NCBI GenBank assembly: GCA_046758905.1
Contig: JBHIBC010000051.1
Coordinates: 1 to 20,727 of the forward strand
DNA: 20,727 nucleotides
Reading direction: 5' to 3'
Source: JBHIBC01 sp046758905
Lineage (GTDB): Bacteria; Acidobacteriota; Polarisedimenticolia; Gp22-AA2
Part shown: positions 13,305 to 20,727 of the stretch, piece after piece
Layout: each line of letters opens with the position of its first letter
Numbering within the stretch: the first letter of the stretch is position 1
Made by a program: the position numbers and the translations under genes
Notes under the pieces: generated by a model
The model's input: the letters and a program-made list of their open reading frames with translations, nothing else
Told to the model about the DNA's origin: nothing
Databases searched by the model: none

Positions 13305-13883
13305 TCACTCCGCGTAGAGGATGAACTCGGCGCGGCGGTTCAGGGCCCAGGCCCTCTCGTTGTGGCCGGTGTCGAGCGGCCGCTCCTTTCCGAAGCTGAT
13401 GATGCTCAGGCGCCGCGCGGGGATGCCGGCGGAGACCAGGTAGTCGCGCGCCGCCCGGGCCCGCTTCTCGCCGAGCGCCAGGTTGTACTCCACGGTGCCG
13501 CGCTCGTCGCAGTGTCCCTCGATGCGCACCTTGAGCTCGGAGTACTGCTTCAGCGCGGCGGCGTTCTCCCGCAGGACCTGCAAGGCGTCCGGCCGCAGGT
13601 CGTACTTGTCGAAGTCGAAATGGATCCGCTTCACGGCGCCCTGGGCCATCAGTCGGTCGGCGAGCGACTGCGGCGTCTCCCGGATGGGCTCGACCTCCGT
13701 CTCCGCCTCGGGGAAGCCGACCGTCTCGTCGACCGGCTCGGCCCGCCGGGGCGCCTGCTCGAACGTCGGCGGAGTCGAGCTCGGGGGCTCCGCCGGAGGG
13801 GCCGATCTGCAGGCGAGAGCCGGGACCAGGCAGGCTCCTAGAAGCGCCGTCACGAGCAGAGATCGCGTAAACCCGGAACCCAT
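13305..13883 (-). CDS. pal: Peptidoglycan-associated lipoprotein Pal
   Basis: The 192-residue outer-membrane lipoprotein has a signal peptide with lipobox PALAC (Cys25), a Pro/Glu-rich spacer (about 26-78) and a C-terminal OmpA-like peptidoglycan-binding domain (about 85-190). The latter shows HFDFDKYDLRPDALQVL, EGHCDERGTVEYNLALGEKR and a final ALNRRAEF. Pal anchors the outer membrane to peptidoglycan and is moved by TolB and TolA. The start has an excellent GGAGGTG site 5-6 bases upstream. A 144-bp gap separates it from tolB and carries a likely promoter, so pal-cpoB can be expressed apart from tolQRAB. Confidence 0.95.
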   Translation of the reverse strand: MGSGFTRSLLVTALLGACLVPALACRSAPPAEPPSSTPPTFEQAPRRAEPVDETVGFPEAETEVEPIRETPQSLADRLMAQGAVKRIHFDFDKYDLRPDALQVLRENAAALKQYSELKVRIEGHCDERGTVEYNLALGEKRARAARDYLVSAGIPARRLSIISFGKERPLDTGHNERAWALNRRAEFILYAE

Positions 13884-14003
13884 TGCTTCACCTCCACGAG
13901 ACTTCAGAATGAGCCGCGATTGATCCCCGGCACCTGCCGGCCCCGAGCCCGCTCCACGCCGGCCCGCCGCGCCCGCGGGACACCCGCCCCGACTCGGCGC
14001 GTG

Positions 14004-14012
14004 ATTATAGCA
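14004..14012 (-). promoter_or_regulatory. Extended -10 promoter upstream of pal
   Basis: On the minus strand TGCTATAAT (14012-14004) is a perfect extended -10 element in the 144-bp gap between tolB and pal. No convincing -35 lies 17 bases upstream, as is usual for extended -10 promoters. The box is flanked by a GCGTG/CACGC inverted repeat (14011-14015 and 13999-14003 region), which might be an operator. It would serve pal, cpoB and perhaps rpsT-hsp20-lon. Confidence 0.55.
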
Positions 14013-14027
14013 CGCGGCCGCGCGCGC

Positions 14028-15398
14028 TCATCGGGACCACGAGGGCGAGAAGCTGTTGCCGCCGCGAGTGAGCCGGCGCACGCGGCGCCCGTCGGCGGTC
14101 ATCGTGTACACGTCGAAGTTGCCGGTGCGGTTCGAGGCGAACACGATGTGTCGCCCGTCCGGCGACCAGCGCGGCCACTCGTTGATGTTGCTGTCGCGCG
14201 TGAGCTGACGGAGCTCACCGGTTTTCAGGTTCTTGACGAAGATGTCGAAGCCGCCGGGCACGCGCGCGGTGAACACGATCTCGTCGCCCCGCGGCGACCA
14301 CGAGGCCGCGTCGCAGTAGGCCAGCTCCAAGGTGAGCCGCCGCACGTTGGCCCCCTCGGCGTCCATGATGTAGATCTGCGGCGAGCCCGCGCGGTCCGAG
14401 GTGAAGGCGATCTCCCGGCCCGTCGGAGACCAGGCGGGGGACGTGTCGATCGCCGGGTTGCGCGTCAGGCGCGTGAGCCTGCCGTCCGCCACGCGGAGCG
14501 TGTAGATCTCCGCGTTGCCGTCCCGGCTGCTGGCGAGGGCCACCAGTCGGCCGTCGGGGGACCAGGCCGGAGCGCTGTTCAGCTCGCCCCGCTGGGGAAA
14601 GGCGCGCCGCAGCTCGCCCTCCTGGTTCAGGATCAGCAGCTCGGGCTCGCCGCTCTTGTAGGACAGGAAGGCGATCTCGCGTCCGTCGGGCGACCAAGCG
14701 GGAGACAGATTGATGGAGCCGTTGCCGGTGATCCGTTTCTGGCGGGCCCCGTCGTAGTCCATGATGAAGATCTCCTTCGCCCTGCCCACCTGGGACACGT
14801 AGGCGATCTTGGTGGTGGCGACTCCCTGCTCGCCGCTGTACTGGAGAATGATCTCGTCGCTCAGGCGGTGGGCGATCAGCCGCTGGACCTCGGGCCGGCC
14901 CCGGTACCGCTTGCCGACGACCATCCTCTGCTCCGCGGTGTCGTAGACGCGGCCCTCGAGGACCAGGTTCGATCCGTCGATCCCCAGCTTGCCGACCAGC
15001 AGCGCTTCGGCGCCGATGCCCAGCCATTCCTTGAAATTGAGACGCCGGTCGCTCCATTTCCTGACCAGCCGGTGGTACTCCTCCGGGACGATGTGGAAGT
15101 AGCCGGAGTAGTCGAGGTCGTCACGCACCACCTCCCGCACCTCGGCGGCCGCGTTCAGCAGGCGTGCGCCCCGGCCGTTGGTCTTGAGGTCCGGGATGGC
15201 GATCGGGATCCGCGGCCGCGCCGCGCCGACGATGCGGATGGTGGGGGCCTCCTCGGCGGGCGCCGCGGGCGGCGCCTCCTCCGCCGCCCCCTCCCGAGGC
15301 GAGGCGCCGGGCGGGAGGGGAGACAGGGTCAGGGCGAGCAGGGGCAACAGCAGCCGGGCCAGGCGCTGCGCGGTCACGGGCTCAGTCTGCCGCCGCAT
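14028..15398 (-). CDS. tolB: Tol-Pal system beta-propeller protein TolB
   Basis: The 456-residue periplasmic protein has a signal peptide (hydrophobic about 11-32), an N-terminal TolB_N-type domain (about 60-190, IRIVGAARPRIPIAIPDLKT onward) and a C-terminal beta-propeller built of repeated W-S-P-D-G-R-x-I-x-F blades (LSPAWSPDGREIAFLS, SAPAWSPDGRLVALAS, TSPAWSPTGREIAFTS, WPRWSPDGRHIVFAS and one more). TolB links Pal to the inner-membrane Tol complex. The ATG at 15398 overlaps the end of the upstream gene by 17 bp. A GTG at 15377 (MTAQRLARLLLPLLAL) would avoid the overlap and still give a good signal peptide. It belongs to the tol operon. Confidence 0.95.
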   Translation of the reverse strand: MRRQTEPVTAQRLARLLLPLLALTLSPLPPGASPREGAAEEAPPAAPAEEAPTIRIVGAARPRIPIAIPDLKTNGRGARLLNAAAEVREVVRDDLDYSGYFHIVPEEYHRLVRKWSDRRLNFKEWLGIGAEALLVGKLGIDGSNLVLEGRVYDTAEQRMVVGKRYRGRPEVQRLIAHRLSDEIILQYSGEQGVATTKIAYVSQVGRAKEIFIMDYDGARQKRITGNGSINLSPAWSPDGREIAFLSYKSGEPELLILNQEGELRRAFPQRGELNSAPAWSPDGRLVALASSRDGNAEIYTLRVADGRLTRLTRNPAIDTSPAWSPTGREIAFTSDRAGSPQIYIMDAEGANVRRLTLELAYCDAASWSPRGDEIVFTARVPGGFDIFVKNLKTGELRQLTRDSNINEWPRWSPDGRHIVFASNRTGNFDVYTMTADGRRVRRLTRGGNSFSPSWSR

Positions 15399-16233
15399 CG
15401 GGGGATGCCCCCTGAGGCGTCAGGTCGAAGACCACCTGGACGGCCAGGGAGTCGAGCCCCAGATCGTACGGGAACGGAGGGAACGACCCGGCGTCCCGGA
15501 CCGCCCGGAGGACGGAGCGATCGAGCAGATCGTAGCCGCTCGGCCGGACGAGCTCGAGCGCGGCCAGGCGCCCGCTGCTGGTGAGGGTCATGCGGACGGT
15601 CGCCTGCAGGACCTCGCGGCCGAAATAGACCGGACGCTGCCACGCCCGGCGGATCTTCCGGTCCAGCAGCGACAGGTAGAAATCGTAGGTGTCTCCCTCT
15701 CCCGGCCCGCTCCCGCCCACGCCCCCGATCTGGACCTGGCTGGCCCCGGCCGCCCCGGCGGAGGTCGCCCCGGGGCCGGCGGGCCCGGGGGCGGGGGGGA
15801 GGCTCGTCCTCGTGGTCTGTCCGTCCGGGCCCGAGGCGACCGGCGCCTCGGCCGCCGGCCTCTCCGGAGGGGGCGACGGCCGCGGCTTCGGGGGCGTGGG
15901 AGACGGCTCCGGCCGCGGCTGGGGCTTCGCTCTCTTCTTGGCTGTCGGCGCCGGAACGGCGACCGCCTTCTCCGGCTTCGGGAGCGGGGCGCTCTTCCCG
16001 GCCGCGCCGCGCGCGGGAGCGGCCCGCGCCGGCCGGCGCGCCCGGGCGGAGGGGAGCGAGATCAGGTCGACGACGTAAACGGGAGCCGCCAGCGCGCGCC
16101 GCGGGAGCAGCCGCGGGAGGCCGGCGGCCGCGCCCAGGCCGACCGCGTGGATGAGCAGCGACAGGAGGAGGAGGCGGCCCCACGGCGTCGGGGGCGGAGC
16201 CGGAGCGAGCTGGGCCCGGATCTGCTGGATCAC
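15382..16233 (-). CDS. TonB/TolA-like energy transducer of the Tol system
   Basis: The 283-residue protein has one N-terminal membrane helix (about 18-40, containing SLLIHAVG with the Ser/His pair typical of TonB/TolA anchors). A long Pro/Lys/Ala-rich periplasm-spanning linker (about 60-170) follows, then a C-terminal TonB_C-type domain (about 178-272; YDFYLSLLDRKIRRAWQRPV, LVRPSGYDLLDRSVLRAVRD). It transmits proton-motive-force energy from TolQR to TolB/Pal. Its place between tolR and tolB identifies it as the functional TolA, although the C-terminal domain looks more like TonB. It starts with GTG overlapping the tolR stop (GTGA), which suggests coupled translation. Confidence 0.88.
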   Translation of the reverse strand: MIQQIRAQLAPAPPPTPWGRLLLLSLLIHAVGLGAAAGLPRLLPRRALAAPVYVVDLISLPSARARRPARAAPARGAAGKSAPLPKPEKAVAVPAPTAKKRAKPQPRPEPSPTPPKPRPSPPPERPAAEAPVASGPDGQTTRTSLPPAPGPAGPGATSAGAAGASQVQIGGVGGSGPGEGDTYDFYLSLLDRKIRRAWQRPVYFGREVLQATVRMTLTSSGRLAALELVRPSGYDLLDRSVLRAVRDAGSFPPFPYDLGLDSLAVQVVFDLTPQGASPDAAAD

Positions 16234-16679
16234 CGGGAGCGGCTCCTCCGACCCGACCGCCGGGGCGCCGGCTCCGTGACCATTCCCACCCGATCCGCGC
16301 CCGCCTTCTTGATCTGGTCCATGACCATCATGACCCGGCCGTACGGGACGGCCCGATCCGCCCGCAGGAAGACGAAATCGCTCCCGCCGCGCTCCATCTC
16401 CGACTTCAGGCGATCGGTCAGCAGGTGCAGGTTCACCGGGCGGTCGTTCAGATAGACGATGTCGTCCTTGTCGATCGAGACCACCAGCCGCTCCTCGCCC
16501 GCGTCCGATCCGGACTCGGTCTTCGGCAGGCGCACGTCGATGCCGCGGGTCATCATCGGAGCCGTCACCATGAAGATGATCAGCAGGACGAGCACGACAT
16601 CGACCAGCGGCGTCACGTTGATGTCGGACAGCGCCGGCCCGAACCGCCCGCGGGCGCGTCCTGAGGAACTCGTCGCCAT
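16230..16679 (-). CDS. tolR: Biopolymer transporter TolR/ExbD
   Basis: The 149-residue inner-membrane protein has one membrane helix (about 23-42) beginning NVTPLVDVVLVLLIIFMVTA, with the essential proton-path Asp27. A periplasmic domain follows (ERLVVSIDKDDIVYLNDRPV; the VFLRADRAVPYGRVMMVMDQ segment is typical of ExbD/TolR). With TolQ it forms the proton-driven motor. The last residues are an unusual Arg/Ser-rich tail (PAPRRSGRRSRSR). It follows tolQ by 29 bp and overlaps the next gene by 4 bp. Confidence 0.94.
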   Translation of the reverse strand: MATSSSGRARGRFGPALSDINVTPLVDVVLVLLIIFMVTAPMMTRGIDVRLPKTESGSDAGEERLVVSIDKDDIVYLNDRPVNLHLLTDRLKSEMERGGSDFVFLRADRAVPYGRVMMVMDQIKKAGADRVGMVTEPAPRRSGRRSRSR

Positions 16680-16708
16680 GGGTCTGCCTCGTCCGCCCGG
16701 AGTGCGGC

Positions 16709-17500
16709 TCAGGCCCGGATCGTCCCCGCCTCGATCGGCGTCGCCGGCGGGCGGCTCGACTCGATCTGCAGCTCGGAGATGGTGCCGAACGACAGCACGA
16801 AGCGCTCGATGCGCCCGCCGAGGCGGCGCGCGCGCGCGAGGAGGAAGTTGTACGCCACGACCGCGGGGATCGCCGCGAACAGACCGGCGGCCGTCGCGAC
16901 GAGCGCCTCCGAGATGCCCGGAGCCACCGCCGCCAGGTTGGCCGACCCGACCACTCCGATCCCCTGGAAGGCGTTCATGATCCCCCAGACCGTGCCGAAC
17001 AGGCCGATGAACGGCGTGACGCTGCCGGTCGTCGCGAGGATGCCCAGGTTGCGGTCGAGCCCGTCGGCCTGAAGGGCGGCGCTCTCCTCGAGTCGCCGCC
17101 GCACCCGCAGCAGGATCCGCTGCCGCTCCTCGTCCGGGATCGTCTCTCTGCCGCGGAACCGGCCGATCCCGTCGGTGACCGCCGAGGTCAGCTCGCGAAA
17201 GCCGTCCAGGAAGACCGGCACGAGAGGGCTGCCGGCGTAACGGCTAGCGCGGTCGCGGAGCTCGGTCAGCCGCCTCTCCTGCGCCAGGTCGCGGAGGAAC
17301 GCGTCGGAGTCGCCCTCCGCCTTGCGGTAGACGCGCACCCTCTCGATGATGACGGTCCACGAGAGGACCGAGGCGCCCGCGAGGACGACGAGCACGAGCT
17401 TGACGACCGGGCCCGAGTCGGCGATCAGACGGAAGAGGCTTCCCTCGAAGCTCGGCACCGCGGCCGCCGCGATCGGCAGCAGCTCGACAGCGCTCGTCAT
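16709..17500 (-). CDS. tolQ: Motor protein TolQ (MotA/TolQ/ExbB family)
   Basis: The 263-residue inner-membrane protein has three membrane helices, at about 31-52, 152-176 (ILATTGSVTPFIGLFGTVWG, the family hallmark with the Thr/Pro-lined proton path) and 198-221 (EALVATAAGLFAAIPAVVAY). A cytoplasmic loop of about 100 residues lies between the first two. It is the stator-like part of the Tol proton motor. As first gene of the tolQ-tolR-tolA-tolB operon it follows a 147-bp intergenic region shared with divergent recN. The ATG has GGAGGGG about 8 bases upstream. Confidence 0.95.
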   Translation of the reverse strand: MTSAVELLPIAAAAVPSFEGSLFRLIADSGPVVKLVLVVLAGASVLSWTVIIERVRVYRKAEGDSDAFLRDLAQERRLTELRDRASRYAGSPLVPVFLDGFRELTSAVTDGIGRFRGRETIPDEERQRILLRVRRRLEESAALQADGLDRNLGILATTGSVTPFIGLFGTVWGIMNAFQGIGVVGSANLAAVAPGISEALVATAAGLFAAIPAVVAYNFLLARARRLGGRIERFVLSFGTISELQIESSRPPATPIEAGTIRA

Positions 17501-17579
17501 CCGGGGTTCCCCTCCGCGCGAGCCGGAAGCGATTCGCGCAACGCGTTCACGCGGCGTAAGTTAACACAGGGTCCTTTCC

Positions 17580-17609
17580 TTGACAACCTGAGAAGCGTGC
17601 TGCTAGCAT
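17580..17609 (+). promoter_or_regulatory. Promoter of recN-coaD operon
   Basis: TTGACA (17580-17585), 18 bases, then TAGCAT (17604-17609) preceded by TGC, so an extended -10. It lies 39 bp before the recN ATG in the divergent tolQ/recN gap. I did not find an equally clear promoter for tolQ on the other strand. No LexA-type box was recognised. Confidence 0.5.
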
Positions 17610-17647
17610 GCCGATCCCGCGTGGCCCCCGCGGGCGGCACCCCCTCA

Positions 17648-19363
17648 ATGATTCGATGCCTCAACGTCTCGAACCTCGCCATCATCCGGCAGGCGACGCT
17701 CGATCTCGGGCCGGGGCTGAACCTGCTCACCGGGGAGACCGGGGCCGGAAAGTCGATCCTCGTCGATGCGCTGACGGTGGTGCTGGGCGGGCGCGCGGGG
17801 GCCGATCTGATCCGCACCGGAGCCCCCCGGGCGTCCGTCGAGGCGGTGATCGACGTGAGCGGGAACGCCTCGGCCGCAGCCTTTCTCGAGTCGCACGGCT
17901 ACTCCCTGGAGGAGGGCGCCGTCCTGGTGCGGCGCGAGATCGCCGGCCAGGGACGCGGCCGCGCCTTCATCGGCGGCGTCCTGGCGCCGGTCGGCGATCT
18001 GCGGGCGCTCGGCGCCCTGATCGTGGACGTCCATGGCCAGCATCAGCATCAGACCCTCCTGAACCCCTCCGGCCACCGCGATCTGCTCGACCGGCGGGCG
18101 GGGCTCAGGGAGGACCTCCGGGCCATGGACGCCGCGGCGCGCGAGCTGGACGCCGCCGGCGCGCGGCTCGTCTCGATGCGGGAGGGCGCGCAGCGGGTGG
18201 CACAGCGCATCGACGTGCTGCGGTTCCAGCTCCAGGAGATCGATCGCGCCGGCGTCAGGTCCGGCGAGCGCGCCTCGCTGCGCGCCGAGAGGGAGCTGCT
18301 GCGCAACGCCGAATCGATCCTGGGGCACTGCCGGAGGGCCTACGAGGCTCTGTACGAGGGCGAGTCGGCCGCGCTGGCGGGGATCGCCGAGGGGCTCCGG
18401 GAGACCCGCGAGCTGGCCCGCTTCGACGCCGGCCTGGCCGACCTGGTAGAGCGCGCCGAGTCGGCCCGCGCCGAGATCCACGAGCTGGCCCTGCTGCTGC
18501 GCGACTACCCGTCCCGGCTGAGCTTCGATCCCAACCGGCTCGAGGCGATCGAGGAGCGGCTCGTGCTCCTGGATGGGTTGCTCCGCAAGTACGCGCCGGG
18601 CGGGGACGAGGACGCGATCCTGGCCTTCCGCCGGCGGTCCGAGGAGGAGCTGTCGCAGCTGACCGACGGCTCCGAGTCGGTCACCGACCTCGCGGCACGG
18701 GTGGAGAAGCTGCGCGCCGCGGCGCTCGGGCTCGCCGCGACCCTGTCGCGGAAGCGGCGCGCCGCCGCCCTGGTCCTCGAGCGCCTCGTCGAGGGGATCC
18801 TGCAGGATCTGGCGATGGGGCGGACGCGATTCGCGGTCGATTTCAGGCTGCGTCCCTGCCCGGGGAGCGGCCTGTGCGTGAAGGGGGAGGAAGTCGCCGT
18901 TGACGGCGCCGGATACGACGTGGTGGAATTCCTCCTGTCGGCCAACCAGGGCGAGGCGCTCCGCCCCCTCGCCGGCGTGGCGTCCGGCGGCGAGCTGTCG
19001 CGTATCATGCTGGCCCTGGAGGTGGCGCTCCGGCGGGACGCGGAGGTGCGGACGCTGGTGTTCGACGAGGTCGACGCGGGCATCGGCGGCGCCGTGGCGG
19101 AGGCGGTCGGGAGGATGCTGAGGAGGCTGGCCCGCAGGCACCAGGTCGTCTGCGTGACGCACCTGCCGCAGATCGCCTCGCACGCCGACCATCACGTGGT
19201 GGTGGCGAAGCGCGCCGCGCGCGGGCGCACCGAGGTGACTCTCGAGGCCCTCGACGCCGACGGCAAGGTGCGGGAGCTGGCGCGGATGCTGGCCGGAGAG
19301 ACGGTCACCGCGTCGGCGCTCCGCCACGCGGAGGAGCTGCTTGCGCGCGGCGCGGCCAGCTGA
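17648..19363 (+). CDS. recN: DNA repair protein RecN
   Basis: The 571-residue SMC-like ATPase takes part in double-strand break repair. It shows Walker A GETGAGKS (29-36), the N-terminal MIRCLNVSNLAIIRQATLDL, a coiled-coil middle (about 150-380), the ABC signature SGGELSRIMLALE (about 447) and Walker B VFDEVDAGIGG (about 470-481), followed by VCVTHLPQIASHADHH. The ATG at 17648 was chosen because family similarity starts exactly there. The in-frame codon at 17597 lies inside the promoter -10 region and so cannot be used by that promoter. Its ribosome binding site is weak. The recN and coaD genes are 22 bp apart. Confidence 0.95.
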   Translation: MIRCLNVSNLAIIRQATLDLGPGLNLLTGETGAGKSILVDALTVVLGGRAGADLIRTGAPRASVEAVIDVSGNASAAAFLESHGYSLEEGAVLVRREIAGQGRGRAFIGGVLAPVGDLRALGALIVDVHGQHQHQTLLNPSGHRDLLDRRAGLREDLRAMDAAARELDAAGARLVSMREGAQRVAQRIDVLRFQLQEIDRAGVRSGERASLRAERELLRNAESILGHCRRAYEALYEGESAALAGIAEGLRETRELARFDAGLADLVERAESARAEIHELALLLRDYPSRLSFDPNRLEAIEERLVLLDGLLRKYAPGGDEDAILAFRRRSEEELSQLTDGSESVTDLAARVEKLRAAALGLAATLSRKRRAAALVLERLVEGILQDLAMGRTRFAVDFRLRPCPGSGLCVKGEEVAVDGAGYDVVEFLLSANQGEALRPLAGVASGGELSRIMLALEVALRRDAEVRTLVFDEVDAGIGGAVAEAVGRMLRRLARRHQVVCVTHLPQIASHADHHVVVAKRAARGRTEVTLEALDADGKVRELARMLAGETVTASALRHAEELLARGAAS

Positions 19364-19385
19364 GGGCGGACGGGGAGGCGGCCGG

Positions 19386-19880
19386 GTGAAGGCGATCGCG
19401 GTGTATCCGGGGACGTTCGATCCGGTCACCAACGGGCACCTGGACATCATCACCCGCGGGCACCGCCTGTTCGACCAGATCATCGTCGCCCTGCTCAGGA
19501 ACCCCGACAAGGAGCCGCTGTTCCCCCTGGACGAGCGGATGGAGATCCTCCGGGAGGTCGTCGGCGGCCTGCCCAACGTGACGGTCGCGTCGTTCGACGG
19601 GCTCCTGGTCGACTTCGCGAGGTCGCGGGGCGCCACCGCTATCGTCAGGGGGCTGCGCGCGTTGTCCGACTTCGAGTACGAGTTCCAGATGGCGCTGATG
19701 AACCGCCGGCTGGGCCCCGACATCGAGACCGTGTTCATGATGCCGAGCGAGACGTACTCGTACGTGAGCAGCCGTCTGGTCAAGGAAGTCGTGCGGCTGG
19801 GGGGGGACGTGGGCGGCCTGGTCCCCCGGGTCGTGATCGACCGCCTGCGGGGGCGTTACGCGCCCGCGAGGTCCGGATGA
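19386..19880 (+). CDS. coaD: Phosphopantetheine adenylyltransferase
   Basis: The 164-residue enzyme transfers AMP from ATP to 4'-phosphopantetheine, the penultimate step of CoA synthesis. It starts at GTG 19386 with GGGGAGG about 7 bases upstream. Clear signatures are YPGTFDPVTNGHLDII (nucleotide-binding T/HxGH-like motif, His18), IVRGLRALSDFEYEFQMALM and SETYSYVSSRLVKEV. Length is normal for the family (about 160). It follows recN by 22 bp, and its stop overlaps the next start (ATGA), which suggests translational coupling with the aminotransferase. Confidence 0.96.
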   Translation: MKAIAVYPGTFDPVTNGHLDIITRGHRLFDQIIVALLRNPDKEPLFPLDERMEILREVVGGLPNVTVASFDGLLVDFARSRGATAIVRGLRALSDFEYEFQMALMNRRLGPDIETVFMMPSETYSYVSSRLVKEVVRLGGDVGGLVPRVVIDRLRGRYAPARSG

Positions 19881-20727
19881 ACCGTCCCGTCGCCAGGCTG
19901 GCGAGCAGGCTGGACGCGGTGAGCGTCTCGCCCACGCTCGCCGTGATGATGGAGGCGAGGGCGCTGCGCGCGCGCGGGGTGGACGTCATCGATTTCGGCC
20001 CCGGGGAGCCCGACTTCGACACCCCGGACAACATCAAGCGGGCCGCCTCCGCCGCCATCGCCGACAACCTCACTCACTACACCGACACGTCGGGGATCCT
20101 CGAGCTGCGGAGGGCCATCGCCGAGCGCTACCGCGACCTGTACGGCGCCCCGTGGGGCGAGGCCGAGGTGGTGACGGGCGTGGGCGGCAAGAACGTCCTC
20201 TTCCTCCTCGGTCTCGCCCTGTTCGAGCCCGGGGACCGGGTGGCGATCTTCGCGCCGCACTGGGTGTCCTTCCCGGAGCAGGTCCGCCTGTGCGGCGCCG
20301 CGCCGGTCCTGATCCGGACGCGGGAGGAGGACGGCTTCGTGCCGCGGGCCGCCGACCTGGAGCCGCACGCGGGGCGCATCAAGGCGGCGATCCTGAACTC
20401 GCCCTGCAACCCCAGCGGGGCGGTGATCCCCGCGGACGAGGTGGAGCGGCTGGCGGCGTTCAGCGAGCGCACCGGGACGTTGCTGATCTCCGACGAGACG
20501 TACGACACCTTCCACTACGGGCCCGGGGGGTTCGCCTCGTTCGCGGCGCACGCGGGCCGCCTCCGCGACCGCCTGGTGCTGGTCAACTCCCTCTCCAAGA
20601 GCTACGCGATGACCGGATGGCGCGTCGGCTACGCCCTCGGGCCCGAGGAGATCGTCGCGGCCATGCGCACCGTCCAGTCGCACGACGCCACCCACACCTG
20701 CTCGATCTCGCAGGCGGCGGCGGTGGA
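19877..20727 (+). CDS. Class I aminotransferase (aspartate aminotransferase-like), partial
   Basis: The first 283 residues of a fold-type I PLP enzyme are present; the gene runs off the window, so no stop is visible. Signatures are VIDFGPGEPDFDTPDNIKRA (substrate-binding N terminus), TGVGGKNVLFLLGLALFEPG, NSPCNPSGAVIPADEV, ISDETYDTFHYG and NSLSKSYAMTGWRVGYALG with the PLP lysine Lys241. It resembles bacterial aspartate aminotransferases of the Ib subgroup, moving an amino group between aspartate and 2-oxoglutarate. Related specificities (aromatic, alanine, LL-diaminopimelate type) cannot be ruled out. Its ATG overlaps the coaD stop. The missing C-terminal part should contain the Arg that binds the substrate carboxylate. 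Confidence 0.88.
   Translation, partial: MNRPVARLASRLDAVSVSPTLAVMMEARALRARGVDVIDFGPGEPDFDTPDNIKRAASAAIADNLTHYTDTSGILELRRAIAERYRDLYGAPWGEAEVVTGVGGKNVLFLLGLALFEPGDRVAIFAPHWVSFPEQVRLCGAAPVLIRTREEDGFVPRAADLEPHAGRIKAAILNSPCNPSGAVIPADEVERLAAFSERTGTLLISDETYDTFHYGPGGFASFAAHAGRLRDRLVLVNSLSKSYAMTGWRVGYALGPEEIVAAMRTVQSHDATHTCSISQAAAV

Noticed and set aside
13920..15584. A 554-residue open frame on the plus strand over tolB
   Set aside because: Antisense to the TolB propeller; the regular look of the protein comes from the repeated blades on the other strand.
17497..17817. A 106-residue minus-strand open frame extending upstream of tolQ
   Set aside because: It overlaps the recN start and the divergent promoter region and has no similarity; the TolQ start at 17500 is well supported.
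17645..19783. A 712-residue open frame on the minus strand over recN and coaD
   Set aside because: Antisense shadow; both plus-strand genes have complete catalytic motifs.

Overview
The window is GC-rich DNA from a Gram-negative (diderm) bacterium. This follows from a complete Tol-Pal envelope operon (TolQ, TolR, a TonB/TolA-like transducer, TolB, Pal, CpoB), lipoproteins with lipoboxes and a periplasmic dihaem cytochrome c. The style (high GC, archease next to RtcB, many decayed IS copies) would fit Acidobacteriota, Methylomirabilota, Myxococcota or similar soil and groundwater lineages. No gene here fixes the phylum, so that is inference only.

Region 1 (1-3310) is an accessory island and IS graveyard. 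From left to right it holds a 5'-truncated IS1380-type transposase (+) and then three nested elements on the minus strand. An IS1634-type transposase gene (start 2692, already frameshifted) is cut at 1796/1797 by the left end of an IS21-family element. That element carries an array of about 25-bp repeats and the first codons of istA. It is cut in turn at 1465/1466 by an IS3-family element, whose orfB is then lost near the IS1380 remnant. Divergent from the IS1634 gene is a small intact gene of the DUF6788 type. The last piece, 3123-3332, looks like the C-terminal stub of a tyrosine integrase running into the 3' end of a tRNA-Leu(CAG) gene. This suggests that the tRNA was the attachment site of the island.

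Region 2 (3311-4660) is core-like minus-strand DNA: tRNA-Leu, a membrane-anchored dihaem cytochrome c, and a small exported Cys/His protein just upstream of it. Region 3 (4882-9142, plus strand) is an RNA-metabolism cluster: RNase R, archease and the RNA ligase RtcB. It meets lon tail to tail with 9 bp between stop codons.

Region 4 (17500 down to 9152, minus strand) is one long co-directional run: tolQ-tolR-tolA/tonB-like-tolB, a promoter-bearing gap, then pal-cpoB-rpsT-hsp20-lon. The first part builds the proton-motive-force-driven Tol-Pal system. The second part adds ribosomal protein S20, a small heat-shock chaperone and the Lon protease with gaps of 10-25 bp.

Region 5 (17580-20727, plus strand) diverges from tolQ. 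Behind a recognisable promoter come recN (DNA repair), coaD (CoA biosynthesis) and a class I aminotransferase that runs off the end of the window.
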